This document shows, one piece after another, positions 1 to 7,854 of a DNA stretch of 64,000 nucleotides. The first letter of the stretch is position 1; the number at the start of each line of letters is the position of its first letter. Made by a program: the position numbers and the translations under genes. The notes below the pieces were generated by a model. That model was not told the origin of the DNA. It saw only the letters and a program-made list of their open reading frames with translations, and ran no database searches. This stretch comes from Desulfotignum sp. (GTDB taxonomy: Bacteria > Desulfobacterota > Desulfobacteria > Desulfobacterales > Desulfobacteraceae), in contig JAABSO010000020.1 of assembly GCA_011390335.1 (NCBI GenBank), positions 1-64,000 of the forward strand. Reading direction: 5' to 3'.

Positions 1-645
1 CACCGCCCCCACATAGAGAAGAAAATGCTGCCAGTTGGCTGCAAGGGCCCCAAGAACGATGATAATGAAAAACACCAAAGAAAATATCTTGAACGGTTTT
101 CTCACCTTTTGGGCCATGCCGGGAAAATAGTGTCCCAGGACCATGCCGGTTATCAAAGGGATGCCCAGGATAAGAAACACTGTGACAAAAACATCCTTCG
201 GGCTGAGGCTGACCTGCTCAAGGATTGCGGCGGTGGAAGGGTTGAGGCCGCCCCACAGGGACAGGTTCATGGGGGTCATGACAATGGCGGCAAGGGTGGA
301 GACAGCGGTCATGGAAATGGAGACCGCACAGTTTCCCTTGGCCAGATAGGTCATGATATTGGACAGATTGCCGCCTGGGCAGGCCGCCACCAGCATCATG
401 CCCAGGCCGATGGAGGGATGGGGCTGAATGACAAGCACCAGCAGAAATGTGAATGCCGGCAGGAGCAGAAACTGGGCAAAAAGCCCGATGATCGGTGCTT
501 TGGGGCTTTTCATAATGCGTGTAAAATCTTTCACGGACAACTCAAGGGCCACCCCCAGCATCATCAGGCCGATGGCCGCGTTGATCACGGCAATCCCGGC
601 CGGATTGAAATTCAACCGCACCTGATCCAGCACCACTGGTTCCAT
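1..645 (-). CDS. Bile acid:sodium symporter (BASS) family transporter, C-terminus cut by window edge
   Basis: A frame open from 645 to base 1 encodes 215 residues of a very hydrophobic protein. It starts MEPVVLDQVRLNFNPAG and contains the motif AACPGGNLSNIMTYLAKGN, typical of the BASS fold, where a Pro-Gly-Gly and Asn-rich unwound helix forms the sodium site. The family imports organic anions such as bile acids, pantoate or 2-keto acids with Na+. An AGAGGGG ribosome site precedes the ATG. It follows the ThDP enzyme on the same strand by 93 bp, so it may carry that enzyme's substrate or product. The C-terminus (roughly one third) lies outside the window. The substrate cannot be told. Confidence 0.82.
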   Translation of the reverse strand, partial: MEPVVLDQVRLNFNPAGIAVINAAIGLMMLGVALELSVKDFTRIMKSPKAPIIGLFAQFLLLPAFTFLLVLVIQPHPSIGLGMMLVAACPGGNLSNIMTYLAKGNCAVSISMTAVSTLAAIVMTPMNLSLWGGLNPSTAAILEQVSLSPKDVFVTVFLILGIPLITGMVLGHYFPGMAQKVRKPFKIFSLVFFIIIVLGALAANWQHFLLYVGAV

Positions 646-738
646 AACACCCCTCTGTCTTTTGTATTATGGGGCAGGCGTACGCCATTTATCACATATG
701 CCTGCCCCTGTCCTTTCTGCAGTTTCCCATGCCGCCTG

Positions 739-2433
739 TTATGCTTTGTATGCCCCCACATTGGCCAGGGCCATGCTGGCCGGGCTCACGGTGGTGGGGT
801 CTGTCATCACATTGATGCAGCAGACCTTGCCCGAAGCAAATGCCGCTTCCAGAGCCGGCCGGATATCTTTGGGGTCTTCCACAAAAAACCCTTTCCCGCC
901 GATGGCTTCCACCATTTTATGGTAGTCCACCCTGCCGATATAGGTGCCCTCTTCTATGGCATGGCCGATGCGGATTTCCTGGCTGTGGCGGATCATGCCC
1001 CATCCTAAATCATTGGAAATCACCACCACGATGGGCAGGTTTTTGCGGATGGCGGTTTCAAATTCCATGAAGTTGAATCCCACGGATCCGTCGCCGGTTA
1101 CCAGCAGGACCCGGCTGTCTGGATACAGCAGTTTGGCGGCATTGGCGCTTGGAAGGCCGGCAGCCAGGGACCCGAAGATCCCGTAATCCAGATATTGGCC
1201 GGCTGATGTCAGGGTCCGGGTCATGCCCATCCAGGTGGTGGTGTCCCCGCCGTCAGCCACCACAATGTCATCTGCCTTGTCCATGTACAAATCAACTTCC
1301 CGGGCCAGGCGCATGGGATGAATGGGGATGTTGTCCGAATGCCAGTCTTTTTCAGACTGGGTTTTTCCTTCCTTGTGGGCCTGGTGCAGCTTTTCCACCC
1401 AGGGCGCAAATTTTTCACCAAGGGTGGAAGACAGGTTTTCTTTGGCAATCACCTGGTTGCATGCTGCCAGAAATCCCTTGACATCGCCCGGGATGGGCAG
1501 ATCCACGGTGCGGTTGCGCCCTATTTCCTCCGGACATATATCCACCTGGGCAATTTTGGCTGCCGGGTTGAAAATATCCCCGAACAGGTAAAACAAAGAG
1601 ATGCGGGTACCCAGGACAATGATAAGATCTGTTTCCAGAAAGGCTGCAAACCCGCATCCCGGGCGGATGGCAATCGCGCCCTCAAAGCACAGGGGATGGG
1701 TGTCGGAAATCAGGCCCCGGCCTGACAAAGAGGTGAACAGCGGGATATTGGCTGATTCAATAAATGTTTTCAGTTCATCGCCTGCACCGGACTGGTAGGC
1801 GCCTGTGCCGGCAATGGCAATGGGATTATTCGCAGACTGGATCAATTGAATGAGTTCTGCAGCCCTGTCCGGATCTGCCGGATGGGCGCTTACACTGGTG
1901 CCGGGCTTTTTGACCGCTGCCGGATCCACAGGGGTGTTGAGCACATCAACGGGAAATTCCAGATACACCGGACCGGGCCGGCCGCTTTCGGCAATCCTGA
2001 AGGCCATATCCACATATTCGGCTGCCCGTTCCGCTTTCTGGCAGACCAGGGTGCGCTTGACCATGGGTTTGATCACCGCTTCCTGGGGCATATCCTGAAG
2101 GTCCATGCGCTCCTTGTTGTCCAGGCCCACGCACCCGGCAATAAGCACCAGCGGGGTGTTGGAAAAATGGGCACTGGCCACACCGGTGAGGGCATTGGTG
2201 AACCCCGGGCCGGCCGTTACCATGGCCACCCCGGCCTTGCGGGTGAGCTTTCCCCAGGCTTCAGCCATGAACAGGGCGGACTGCTCGTGCCGCGTATCAA
2301 AAATCTTGACATCTGATCCTTCCAGAAACTGGTAAATCGGGGTGATGTGGCCGCCGCTCAAAGAAAAAATATGGGGTATTTTCCGGTCAATCAAAGCCTG
2401 TGCCGCCACCTGGGCGCCTGTAATCATTTCCAT
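739..2433 (-). CDS. Thiamine-diphosphate enzyme of the acetolactate synthase / 2-hydroxyacyl-CoA lyase type
   Basis: 564 residues with the three-domain layout of acetohydroxyacid synthase-like enzymes. The N-terminal pyrimidine domain has the activating Glu (about E50, in DTRHEQSALFMAEAWG). A central domain follows. The C-terminal ThDP/Mg site runs GDGSVGFNFMEFETAIRK and ends at the Asn of VVVISND. An AGGAGG ribosome site lies just before the ATG. It is the third gene of a TetR-SDR-ThDP set and is followed by the BASS transporter, which suggests a small catabolic unit for a keto or hydroxy acid. No regulatory subunit (ilvN) is present, so biosynthetic acetolactate synthase is less likely. Oxalyl-CoA decarboxylase or a hydroxyacyl-CoA lyase are alternatives. 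The substrate is unknown. Confidence 0.8.
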   Translation of the reverse strand: MEMITGAQVAAQALIDRKIPHIFSLSGGHITPIYQFLEGSDVKIFDTRHEQSALFMAEAWGKLTRKAGVAMVTAGPGFTNALTGVASAHFSNTPLVLIAGCVGLDNKERMDLQDMPQEAVIKPMVKRTLVCQKAERAAEYVDMAFRIAESGRPGPVYLEFPVDVLNTPVDPAAVKKPGTSVSAHPADPDRAAELIQLIQSANNPIAIAGTGAYQSGAGDELKTFIESANIPLFTSLSGRGLISDTHPLCFEGAIAIRPGCGFAAFLETDLIIVLGTRISLFYLFGDIFNPAAKIAQVDICPEEIGRNRTVDLPIPGDVKGFLAACNQVIAKENLSSTLGEKFAPWVEKLHQAHKEGKTQSEKDWHSDNIPIHPMRLAREVDLYMDKADDIVVADGGDTTTWMGMTRTLTSAGQYLDYGIFGSLAAGLPSANAAKLLYPDSRVLLVTGDGSVGFNFMEFETAIRKNLPIVVVISNDLGWGMIRHSQEIRIGHAIEEGTYIGRVDYHKMVEAIGGKGFFVEDPKDIRPALEAAFASGKVCCINVMTDPTTVSPASMALANVGAYKA

Positions 2434-2452
2434 TTGTAACCTCCTTTTATTT

Positions 2453-2545
2453 GGGGTCAGGCTTGCGTTATTGTCGTTATTGGAATAAAAATCATAAAAT
2501 TTTTACACCGGTTATCAATAACGACAATAACGCAAGCCTGACCCC
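2453..2545. repeat. 93-bp palindromic repeat, family A copy 1
   Basis: Two perfect 30-nt inverted arms (2453-2482 and 2516-2545), starting GGGGTCAGGCTTGCG, enclose a 33-nt centre. The centre matches, in reverse complement, the centre of the copy at 7754-7846. It sits 12 nt after the SDR stop codon and just upstream of the ThDP gene's ribosome site, so a transcript would carry a 30-bp hairpin between the two genes. Confidence 0.93.
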
Positions 2546-2557
2546 GCTGTTACGCTG

Positions 2558-3418
2558 TTAAAGTTCCATCAACTGTCCGCCGCAGATGTTTATGGCCTGG
2601 CCTGTGACATAGGAGGATGCGCCGGATGCCAGAAAAACCGCCATGTCCGCCACTTCATCCGGGGTACCGATGCGGCCCAGGGGGATGGTTTCGCACATTT
2701 TGCGCTCCTGTTCTTCCATCGTGGTGTTGAAAAATTGGGCTTCCAGGCCGAACCGCCAGCGCTCCAGGTCTGTCTGGATCTGGCCGGGGCAGATGGCATT
2801 GACCCGGATATGCATGCCGGCAAGCTCCTTTGCCATGACTTTGGTGAGCATGATAACCCCGGCCTTGGAAACAGCATAGGCCCCGTTGAAAAGGGGCGGC
2901 ACCTTGCCGGCCCGGGAAGCAGTGTTGATGATGCTTCCGCCTTTTTGCGCCATCAGGGGCACAACCGCCTTTGATACCCGGAAAACCCCATGGAGATTGA
3001 CATCTACTGTTTTGATCCAGGCATCTTCATCATAGGTATGTACCCCGTTGGGCACCCCGAAGGTGGCGCCGGCATTGTTGCACAAGATATCAATGTGTCC
3101 GAACTTTTTCTGGATATCTTTTACCATCAGTTCCACTGTTTGTGTATCGGTGACATCCACATTCACCGCCAGGGTTTCCACACCGAATTCTGATGCCAGT
3201 TCATCCACAATGGTAGCCATCTCTTCGAAGGTGCCGGTGTCCACATCTGCCTTGAAATCCCCGGCATTGCCATAGTCGGCAATGATAACATGTGCGCCCT
3301 GGGATGCCATTTTTCTGGCAATGGCATAGCCGATGCCGGATTTTTTGCCTGATCCGGTGACCAGAGCGACCCTGCCGTTCAAAGCGATTTTTTCATCCAG
3401 TGAAATGATACCTGTCAT
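2558..3418 (-). CDS. SDR-family NAD(P)-dependent oxidoreductase
   Basis: 286 residues with the classical short-chain dehydrogenase pattern. The N-terminal nucleotide motif is TGSGKKSGIG, followed by NNAG, the catalytic Ser of INTASRAG and the YAVSK Tyr/Lys pair. The C-terminal part reads ICPGQIQTDLERW and ends with TGQAINICGGQLMEL. Length is slightly above the family's usual 250, owing to a loop after the second strand. Its ATG overlaps the TetR stop by 4 nt (ATGA), so the two are translationally coupled. It probably oxidises a hydroxy compound in the pathway of the downstream ThDP enzyme. The substrate is not recognisable. Confidence 0.87.
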   Translation of the reverse strand: MTGIISLDEKIALNGRVALVTGSGKKSGIGYAIARKMASQGAHVIIADYGNAGDFKADVDTGTFEEMATIVDELASEFGVETLAVNVDVTDTQTVELMVKDIQKKFGHIDILCNNAGATFGVPNGVHTYDEDAWIKTVDVNLHGVFRVSKAVVPLMAQKGGSIINTASRAGKVPPLFNGAYAVSKAGVIMLTKVMAKELAGMHIRVNAICPGQIQTDLERWRFGLEAQFFNTTMEEQERKMCETIPLGRIGTPDEVADMAVFLASGASSYVTGQAINICGGQLMEL

Positions 3419-4050
3419 TCTTCCCCCTTGCTGTGCAGCATATGCACCAATGTTTTTACGCTGTAATCATATACCTGTTGGATATTTTCATTCTGCAGGG
3501 CGGTGTGCTCCAGCTTTTTAAACTGAACAAGTCCGTGAAGTGTCCCCCAGAACATGATGGAAAATTTTTTGGGATCTGTTTTATTGAAATATCCGGTGTC
3601 AATACCATGGAGAACAATCTCCTGAATCACCTGTAAAATCCGTGAACCTGCCATATCAACATGGGTTTTCTGGTCTTCATTAAAAAAGATCCTGGGTGAT
3701 GACAAAAAATAGTTGATGATGTTGAAATATTCCTGCTGGTCACGGGTGAATGTATAATAGGCATCTGCAATTTCCACCAGCTTGCGGTCAGGGGACAATT
3801 TTTTCCGGCCGTGGATCTGCTGGATGATGTCCAGCAGAAGTGACAGGCCTTCTTCCTGGAGGGCGATGAAAATATCTTCTTTGCTTTTATAATAAAAATA
3901 GATGGTGCCCACACCCAGCTGGGATTCTTGGGATATTTTGCTGATGGAGATACTGTCCATCCCCTGGGAGAGCATCAGCTTGCGGGCGGCACCCAGGATC
4001 TGGCTGCGCCGCATCTGTTTTTCCATTTTTTTCCGCTCTTTTACGCCCAT
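3415..4050 (-). CDS. TetR/AcrR-family transcriptional regulator
   Basis: 211 residues. The N-terminal helix-turn-helix (about residues 12-58) reads RSQILGAARKLMLSQGMDSI, then ISKISQESQLGVGTIYFYYKSKEDI, a standard TetR DNA-binding domain. The rest is a variable helical ligand-binding domain. It is first in an operon with the SDR and ThDP genes, overlapping the SDR start by 4 nt. It is therefore likely a local repressor of this operon; a candidate operator lies at 4104-4120. The inducer is unknown. Confidence 0.88.
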   Translation of the reverse strand: MGVKERKKMEKQMRRSQILGAARKLMLSQGMDSISISKISQESQLGVGTIYFYYKSKEDIFIALQEEGLSLLLDIIQQIHGRKKLSPDRKLVEIADAYYTFTRDQQEYFNIINYFLSSPRIFFNEDQKTHVDMAGSRILQVIQEIVLHGIDTGYFNKTDPKKFSIMFWGTLHGLVQFKKLEHTALQNENIQQVYDYSVKTLVHMLHSKGEE

Positions 4051-4103
4051 ATCCGCCTTTTGGGAGAACCGGGTTGGTATCTCCTGCCAAAGAGTGCTCG
4101 TTT

Positions 4104-4120
4104 TTCGAACGTAATTCGAA
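4104..4120. promoter_or_regulatory. Candidate TetR operator
   Basis: Two TTCGAA hexamers (4104-4109 and 4115-4120), spaced one helical turn apart, form a 17-bp dyad 54 bp before the tetR start. Position and symmetry suit autoregulation. No binding evidence. Confidence 0.4.
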
Positions 4121-4171
4121 TAATAATTTATCTTTAGTGGAATGGTGTTGTCAAGGGAAATTCTGGGGTCA

Positions 4172-4449
4172 CTGGATATTTGCTATAATGGAGTTTGTAC
4201 CATAAGGAACTTGGAAGGGAGCCTCTGGAGGTGTGCTGTGACAGGACCGTCAGAGCCGGAGGGGGCCTGGCTGGATATGCTGGAATGTCTAATTTTCAAC
4301 CGAAGGGGATGGTGCGCTTTTGTTGTGCTGATGGGAACAGGCCCACGCAGGATCTCGGGCCGGTCACAGTAAACCTCCAGGGGCGGTCTTGGGACCAGGA
4401 CACGGCATGGGACGATTGAAAAACTGATGCACTTATGGCAAATATCCAG
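4172..4449. mobile_element. 278-bp MITE-like element with 9-bp target duplication
   Basis: The ends are inverted repeats of 17 bp with one mismatch: CTGGATATTTGCTATAA at 4172-4188 and its complement at 4433-4449. They are flanked directly by the 9-bp direct repeat CTGGGGTCA (4163-4171 and 4450-4458), as expected for a target-site duplication. No coding frame inside is credible. The interior carries a structured RNA motif (4221-4384). Removing the element and one duplicate restores a run starting CTGGGGTCAGG, resembling the ends of repeat family A. Confidence 0.75.
4221..4384 (+). ncRNA. Candidate structured RNA, motif copy 1
   Basis: A 12-bp helix (4221-4232 with 4373-4384, one G-T pair) stacks on a 7-bp helix (CTGTGAC 4236-4242 with GTCACAG 4363-4369). 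Directly inside comes AGGACCGTCAGA. The 18-nt string TGTGACAGGACCGTCAGA recurs at 38120-38137, again inside a GTGAC/GTCAC helix. The strand is assigned only so that both copies read the same way. The family is not recognised. It could be a functional RNA or just the folded interior of the mobile element. Confidence 0.5.
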
Positions 4450-4468
4450 CTGGGGTCAGGAAAATATA

Positions 4469-4498
4469 TTGACAGATTTCAGATGATTTGGATATGGT
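4469..4498 (+). promoter_or_regulatory. Possible sigma-70-type promoter of the CPBP gene
   Basis: TTGACA at 4469-4474 and TATGGT at 4493-4498, with an 18-nt spacer, lie 45 nt before the GTG start at 4544. Confidence 0.45.
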
Positions 4499-4543
4499 TG
4501 CTTTTCTGACAAAAAATATTTTTTAAAGGCAGGGCAGGAACAG

Positions 4544-5257
4544 GTGAAAAAAACAGCGCCAGATCCACAGACAATATCAAACCGGAGCCTTCTGCTCCCC
4601 TACGGGGTGCCCTATTTTGCCTATGTGGGCATCGCTGTTCTCACCCAGGACCGGGTTCCGGATGAAATACGGTATCTGTTAAAAATCATCATTGTCCCGC
4701 TGCTTTTGTACTGGGCATGGAAATGGTATGTTCCCCTGTCAGGGCCGTTAAAAACGGCAGGATCAATTATTTACGGGATAATTTTCGGGATTGCGGGCCT
4801 GATTGTATGGCTGGTGCTGCTGTGGCCTTTTGTGGAAATCGGTGCGGAACCATGGTCAAACACATCTTTTTTTCTGCGGATCGCTGCAGCATCGCTCATT
4901 GTGCCTGTTTTTGAAGAATTGTTCATCAGGGGATATATTTTCCGGGTGGCATTGCAATGGGATGAGAACCGCCGGATTCAGGGCCCTGGGAAGGCCCTTG
5001 ACACAGCACTGGACCATCGCCATATCAGGGATGTGGCACCTGGTGCCTGGAGTTTTGCAGCCATTGCCATCTCCACCATTGCCTTTACCGCCGGACACAT
5101 GATGGTGGAATGGCCGGCCGCCATCGCTTACAGCCTGTTGATATCTGCACTGTGGATCATCCGCAAAGACCTGCTGTCCTGTGTGGTGGCCCACGGCATC
5201 ACCAACCTGGGCCTTGCCCTGTACGTTTATTTCACCGGACACTGGGGGTTCTGGTAG
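4544..5257 (+). CDS. CPBP-family intramembrane metalloprotease
   Basis: 237 residues with several hydrophobic helices. The three CPBP (CAAX protease/bacteriocin-processing) motifs are visible: EELFIRG (EExxxR), the FTAGH of FTAGHMMVEW (FxxxH), and AHGITN near the C-terminus (HxxxN). These residues form the zinc-like active site inside the membrane. The GTG start follows a weak purine-rich site. The shape resembles the CAAX-protease-related proteins linked to exosortase/PEP-CTERM systems, but no exosortase is in the window. The substrate is unknown. Confidence 0.82.
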   Translation: MKKTAPDPQTISNRSLLLPYGVPYFAYVGIAVLTQDRVPDEIRYLLKIIIVPLLLYWAWKWYVPLSGPLKTAGSIIYGIIFGIAGLIVWLVLLWPFVEIGAEPWSNTSFFLRIAAASLIVPVFEELFIRGYIFRVALQWDENRRIQGPGKALDTALDHRHIRDVAPGAWSFAAIAISTIAFTAGHMMVEWPAAIAYSLLISALWIIRKDLLSCVVAHGITNLGLALYVYFTGHWGFW

Positions 5258-5258
5258 A

Positions 5259-5278
5259 TCCGGCAGGTACCTGCCGGA
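5259..5278. terminator. 20-bp perfect palindrome between convergent genes
   Basis: TCCGGCAGGTACCTGCCGGA starts directly after the CPBP stop codon and precedes the end of the convergent sulfurylase gene. It has no T-run, so it is at best a weak or bidirectional 3' end signal. Confidence 0.4.
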
Positions 5279-5319
5279 CGATTGTCCCGGGCCAAAAATG
5301 CAAAAGACGTTATCAGATT

Positions 5320-7011
5320 TCACACAAATTTTTTGCGGCTTAACATCAGCAGCACTTCCTGGGCAGCTTCCTCCGGGGTGATATGGGTGGTGTCTATGCG
5401 CAGTTCCGCATTTTCCGGTGTTTCATAGGGATCGTCCACACCAGTGAACCCTTTGATCAGCCCGGCCCGGGCCTTTGCATACATCCCTTTTCTGTCCCGC
5501 TTTTCACATTCTTCTATGGGGGTGGACACATGGATTTCAAAAAAACCGCCGTGCTGCTCAATATCCTTCCGGATCTCATCTCTGGTGCGCTGGTACGGGG
5601 CAATGGGGGCACAGATGGCGATGCCGCGGTTTTTGGTGATCTCCGAGGCCACAAATCCGATACGCCGGACATTGATGTCCCTGTGTTCCTTGGAAAAATT
5701 AAGCTCAGAGGACAGGTTGCGGCGGACAATATCCCCGTCCAGCAGCGACACCGGCCGGGTCCCTATTTCCAGAAACCTGGCATACAGCACCTTTGCTATG
5801 GTGGATTTGCCTGAACCGGAAAGACCGGTGAGAAAAATGGTGAACCCCTGGCGGGCCGGGCTGGGATAGGACCGGTCCAGCTCGGCAATGACCTCGGGAA
5901 AAGACGCCCAGTCGGGTATCCGTTTGCCTTTGCGGATCCGCATCCTGATGTCCTTGCCGGTAAATGAGATGGTTTCCTGGGACCCGTTCACCTGGCTGGC
6001 CAGGCGGAATTCATCATCAAAGGGCAGATATACCATCTCCTCAAAAAATACCGGTTCGATGCCCAGCTCTTTTTCCGCTTCAGTGGCAAGGGATGCAGCC
6101 TGGTCAGGGGGGTAGAACGGGTTGCCGCTGCTGTCTTCTCCGGGGCTGGCATGGTTGTGGCCGATGACAAAATGGGTGCATCCGAAATTTTTGCCGATGA
6201 TCATGTGCAAAAGGGCGTCCCTGGGGCCGGCCATGCGCATGGACAACGGCAGCAGGTTGAGCATGTGGGAATTGGGGGGATACTGGGCCCCCACCTTCTG
6301 GTAGCAGCGCATCCGGGTGTAATGGTCAAAGTCTCCGGGACCGGGAATGCCGCTGACAGGCAGTATAAGCAGGTTGGCCCGGGCTTTCTGCATGGCCTGG
6401 ATGGTCATCTCGAACTGGGGCCGGTGAATGGGCTGCCGGGTCTGGAATCCCACAATGCGCTTCCACCCCAGTTTTTCAAACTGGGCGCGCACCTCGGCCG
6501 GGGTCTGGCGGATATGCCTGAAATCCGGATGAATGGGCAGGTTCAGGGCCTGGATGGTCCCGCCGATATAGTACTGCCCGCATTTGTTGAACAGATAATT
6601 CACGCCGGGATGGGTGTTGTCCAGGGTACCGTATACGGCCAGAGCTTCTTTTTCTCTGTCCACCGGCCAGATATCGGCCACAGACATAACACCTAAAAGA
6701 AACCCTTCCTGGTCCCGGAGCACCACGAACTGGCCCGCCTCCAATGTATTGGCCAGAGTTTCATGGATATCCAGACAGACAGGCACCGGCCACAGCTCAC
6801 CGGAAGACAGATGCATCCGGTCCAGGACCGACTCATAATCCATCCGTGTCATAAATCCGGTGAGCGGGGAAAACACCCCGGTGACCAGCAGTTCAAAATC
6901 ACAGATCTGCCGGTCATTGAGGATCACATCCGGCATGGATGATGTCAGATTTTTTAATATCTCATGCTGGTCATCATCCACCAGCAGGTTCACAAGATCC
7001 TTTTCTTCCAT
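5320..7011 (-). CDS. Bifunctional sulfate adenylyltransferase / adenylylsulfate kinase
   Basis: 563 residues. The N-terminal two thirds is ATP sulfurylase (sulfate + ATP to APS), with FQTRQPIHRPQFE and VIGHNHASPGED as the nucleotide/sulfate motifs. From about residue 390 comes APS kinase (APS to PAPS), with P-loop GLSGSGKST and the DGDIVRRNLSSELNFS and KGMYAKARAG motifs. The ATG at 7011 is chosen because AGGAGGT lies 8 nt before it; an in-frame ATG at 7083 lacks this. Dissimilatory sulfate reducers normally use a stand-alone Sat, so this fusion probably makes PAPS for assimilation or sulfation. It stands alone here. Confidence 0.92.
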   Translation of the reverse strand: MEEKDLVNLLVDDDQHEILKNLTSSMPDVILNDRQICDFELLVTGVFSPLTGFMTRMDYESVLDRMHLSSGELWPVPVCLDIHETLANTLEAGQFVVLRDQEGFLLGVMSVADIWPVDREKEALAVYGTLDNTHPGVNYLFNKCGQYYIGGTIQALNLPIHPDFRHIRQTPAEVRAQFEKLGWKRIVGFQTRQPIHRPQFEMTIQAMQKARANLLILPVSGIPGPGDFDHYTRMRCYQKVGAQYPPNSHMLNLLPLSMRMAGPRDALLHMIIGKNFGCTHFVIGHNHASPGEDSSGNPFYPPDQAASLATEAEKELGIEPVFFEEMVYLPFDDEFRLASQVNGSQETISFTGKDIRMRIRKGKRIPDWASFPEVIAELDRSYPSPARQGFTIFLTGLSGSGKSTIAKVLYARFLEIGTRPVSLLDGDIVRRNLSSELNFSKEHRDINVRRIGFVASEITKNRGIAICAPIAPYQRTRDEIRKDIEQHGGFFEIHVSTPIEECEKRDRKGMYAKARAGLIKGFTGVDDPYETPENAELRIDTTHITPEEAAQEVLLMLSRKKFV

Positions 7012-7157
7012 ATGAACTGACCTCCTGGCAATATTTTTGCGCGCCCGGCCTATGAACTTTGATTTCAGCATGATACCTGTCAATGGGTGCGGTCGTTACT
7101 TCCGGGCCTGACTATGCCATCTGCTTTTTCTTTTGTAAACAAAAAAGCCTTACCAAC

Positions 7158-7201
7158 TTGACATTTTTCCGGTTTATGTATACCATTTTGGTACACATAA
7201 A
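7158..7201 (+). promoter_or_regulatory. Promoter and autorepression operator of the toxin-antitoxin pair
   Basis: TTGACA (7158-7163), 17 nt, then TACCAT (7181-7186). A 29-bp inverted repeat (7173-7201; arms TTTATGTATACC and GGTACACATAAA, one mismatch, 5-nt centre) covers the -10, as expected for repression by the antitoxin or TA complex. Confidence 0.7.
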
Positions 7202-7223
7202 CAAAAATCACAGGGAGCGTACC

Positions 7224-7481
7224 ATGGCTAAAACTGCAATGACCCATGCCCGCTTGACACCGGAAGTGAAAAAACAGGCGGAAAAAATTCTCAAAGATCT
7301 GGGCATTTCCATATCTGCGGCATATGAAATGTATTACCGCCAGATTATCGCACACCAGGGGATTCCGTTTGATCTGCGCATCCCCAATGCAGAAACCCGC
7401 CAGGCGATGCTGGATGCAAGGGAGGGGCAAGGCAGAAAAGTCGATACCGTCGATGACCTGTTCACGGGTCTGGATATCTGA
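7224..7481 (+). CDS. relB: RelB/DinJ-family antitoxin
   Basis: 85 residues: an N-terminal ribbon-helix-helix region (ARLTPEVKKQAEKILKDLGI, then SISAAYEMYYRQIIAHQGIP) followed by a flexible C-terminal tail that would wrap the toxin. RelB/DinJ antitoxins neutralise YafQ/RelE toxins and repress their own operon. The ATG at 7224 matches the normal family length; upstream in-frame codons run through the promoter. It overlaps the toxin start by one base, so translation is coupled. Confidence 0.88.
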   Translation: MAKTAMTHARLTPEVKKQAEKILKDLGISISAAYEMYYRQIIAHQGIPFDLRIPNAETRQAMLDAREGQGRKVDTVDDLFTGLDI

Positions 7482-7750
7482 TGCTGCCGATCCGTCCGAC
7501 AACCCGGTTTAAAAAAGATCTCAAAAGAGCGGCAAAGCAGAACCGAGATCTGACAAAACTAAAAGAAATACTTGAAGAGCTGGCCATACCCACACCCCTT
7601 CCCCCCAGATACAAGGATCACAAATTAAAAGGAGAATGGATCGATTTCCGGGAATGCCATATTGAACCAGACTGGCTGCTGATCTATACCATATCGGATT
7701 TTGAACTCAGGCTGGTTCGTCTCGGCACCCATGCCGAACTGTTCGAATAA
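7481..7750 (+). CDS. yafQ: YafQ-type mRNA interferase toxin (RelE superfamily)
   Basis: 89 residues, usual for YafQ. It starts MLPIRPTTRFKKDLKRAAKQ and carries the family pattern of DHKLKGEWIDFRECHIEPDW, then LLIYTISDFELRLVRLGTHAELF. The basic residues and the conserved His near the end (GTHAELF) match the ribosome-dependent RNase site of the family. It completes a type II toxin-antitoxin operon. Four bases after its stop begins palindromic repeat copy 2. The symbol is by family similarity. Confidence 0.87.
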   Translation: MLPIRPTTRFKKDLKRAAKQNRDLTKLKEILEELAIPTPLPPRYKDHKLKGEWIDFRECHIEPDWLLIYTISDFELRLVRLGTHAELFE

Positions 7751-7753
7751 GTC

Positions 7754-7846
7754 GGGGTCAGGCTTGCGTTATTGTCGTTATTGATGACCGGTGTAAAAAC
7801 TTTGTCATTTCTTTTCCAATAACGACAATAACGCAAGCCTGACCCC
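7754..7846. repeat. 93-bp palindromic repeat, family A copy 2
   Basis: Perfect 30-nt arms at 7754-7783 and 7817-7846 with a 33-nt centre. Located between convergent yafQ and metF, 8 nt after the metF stop. Its hairpin is the only visible end signal for the long hdr/met operon. Confidence 0.93.
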
Positions 7847-7854
7847 ATGGCTCG

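Noticed and set aside
25-1008. 327-residue open frame on the plus strand
   Set aside because: It runs antisense to the BASS transporter and the ThDP enzyme, has His/Gly-rich nonsense composition and no family motifs.
739-2433. Biosynthetic acetolactate synthase (ilvB)
   Set aside because: No small subunit gene, and the neighbourhood is a TetR-SDR-transporter unit rather than branched-chain amino acid genes.
4221-4384. IscB/TnpB-associated (HEARO/omega) RNA or group II intron fragment
   Set aside because: No nuclease or reverse transcriptase gene nearby and I could not match the conserved motif to these families from memory; left as unknown.
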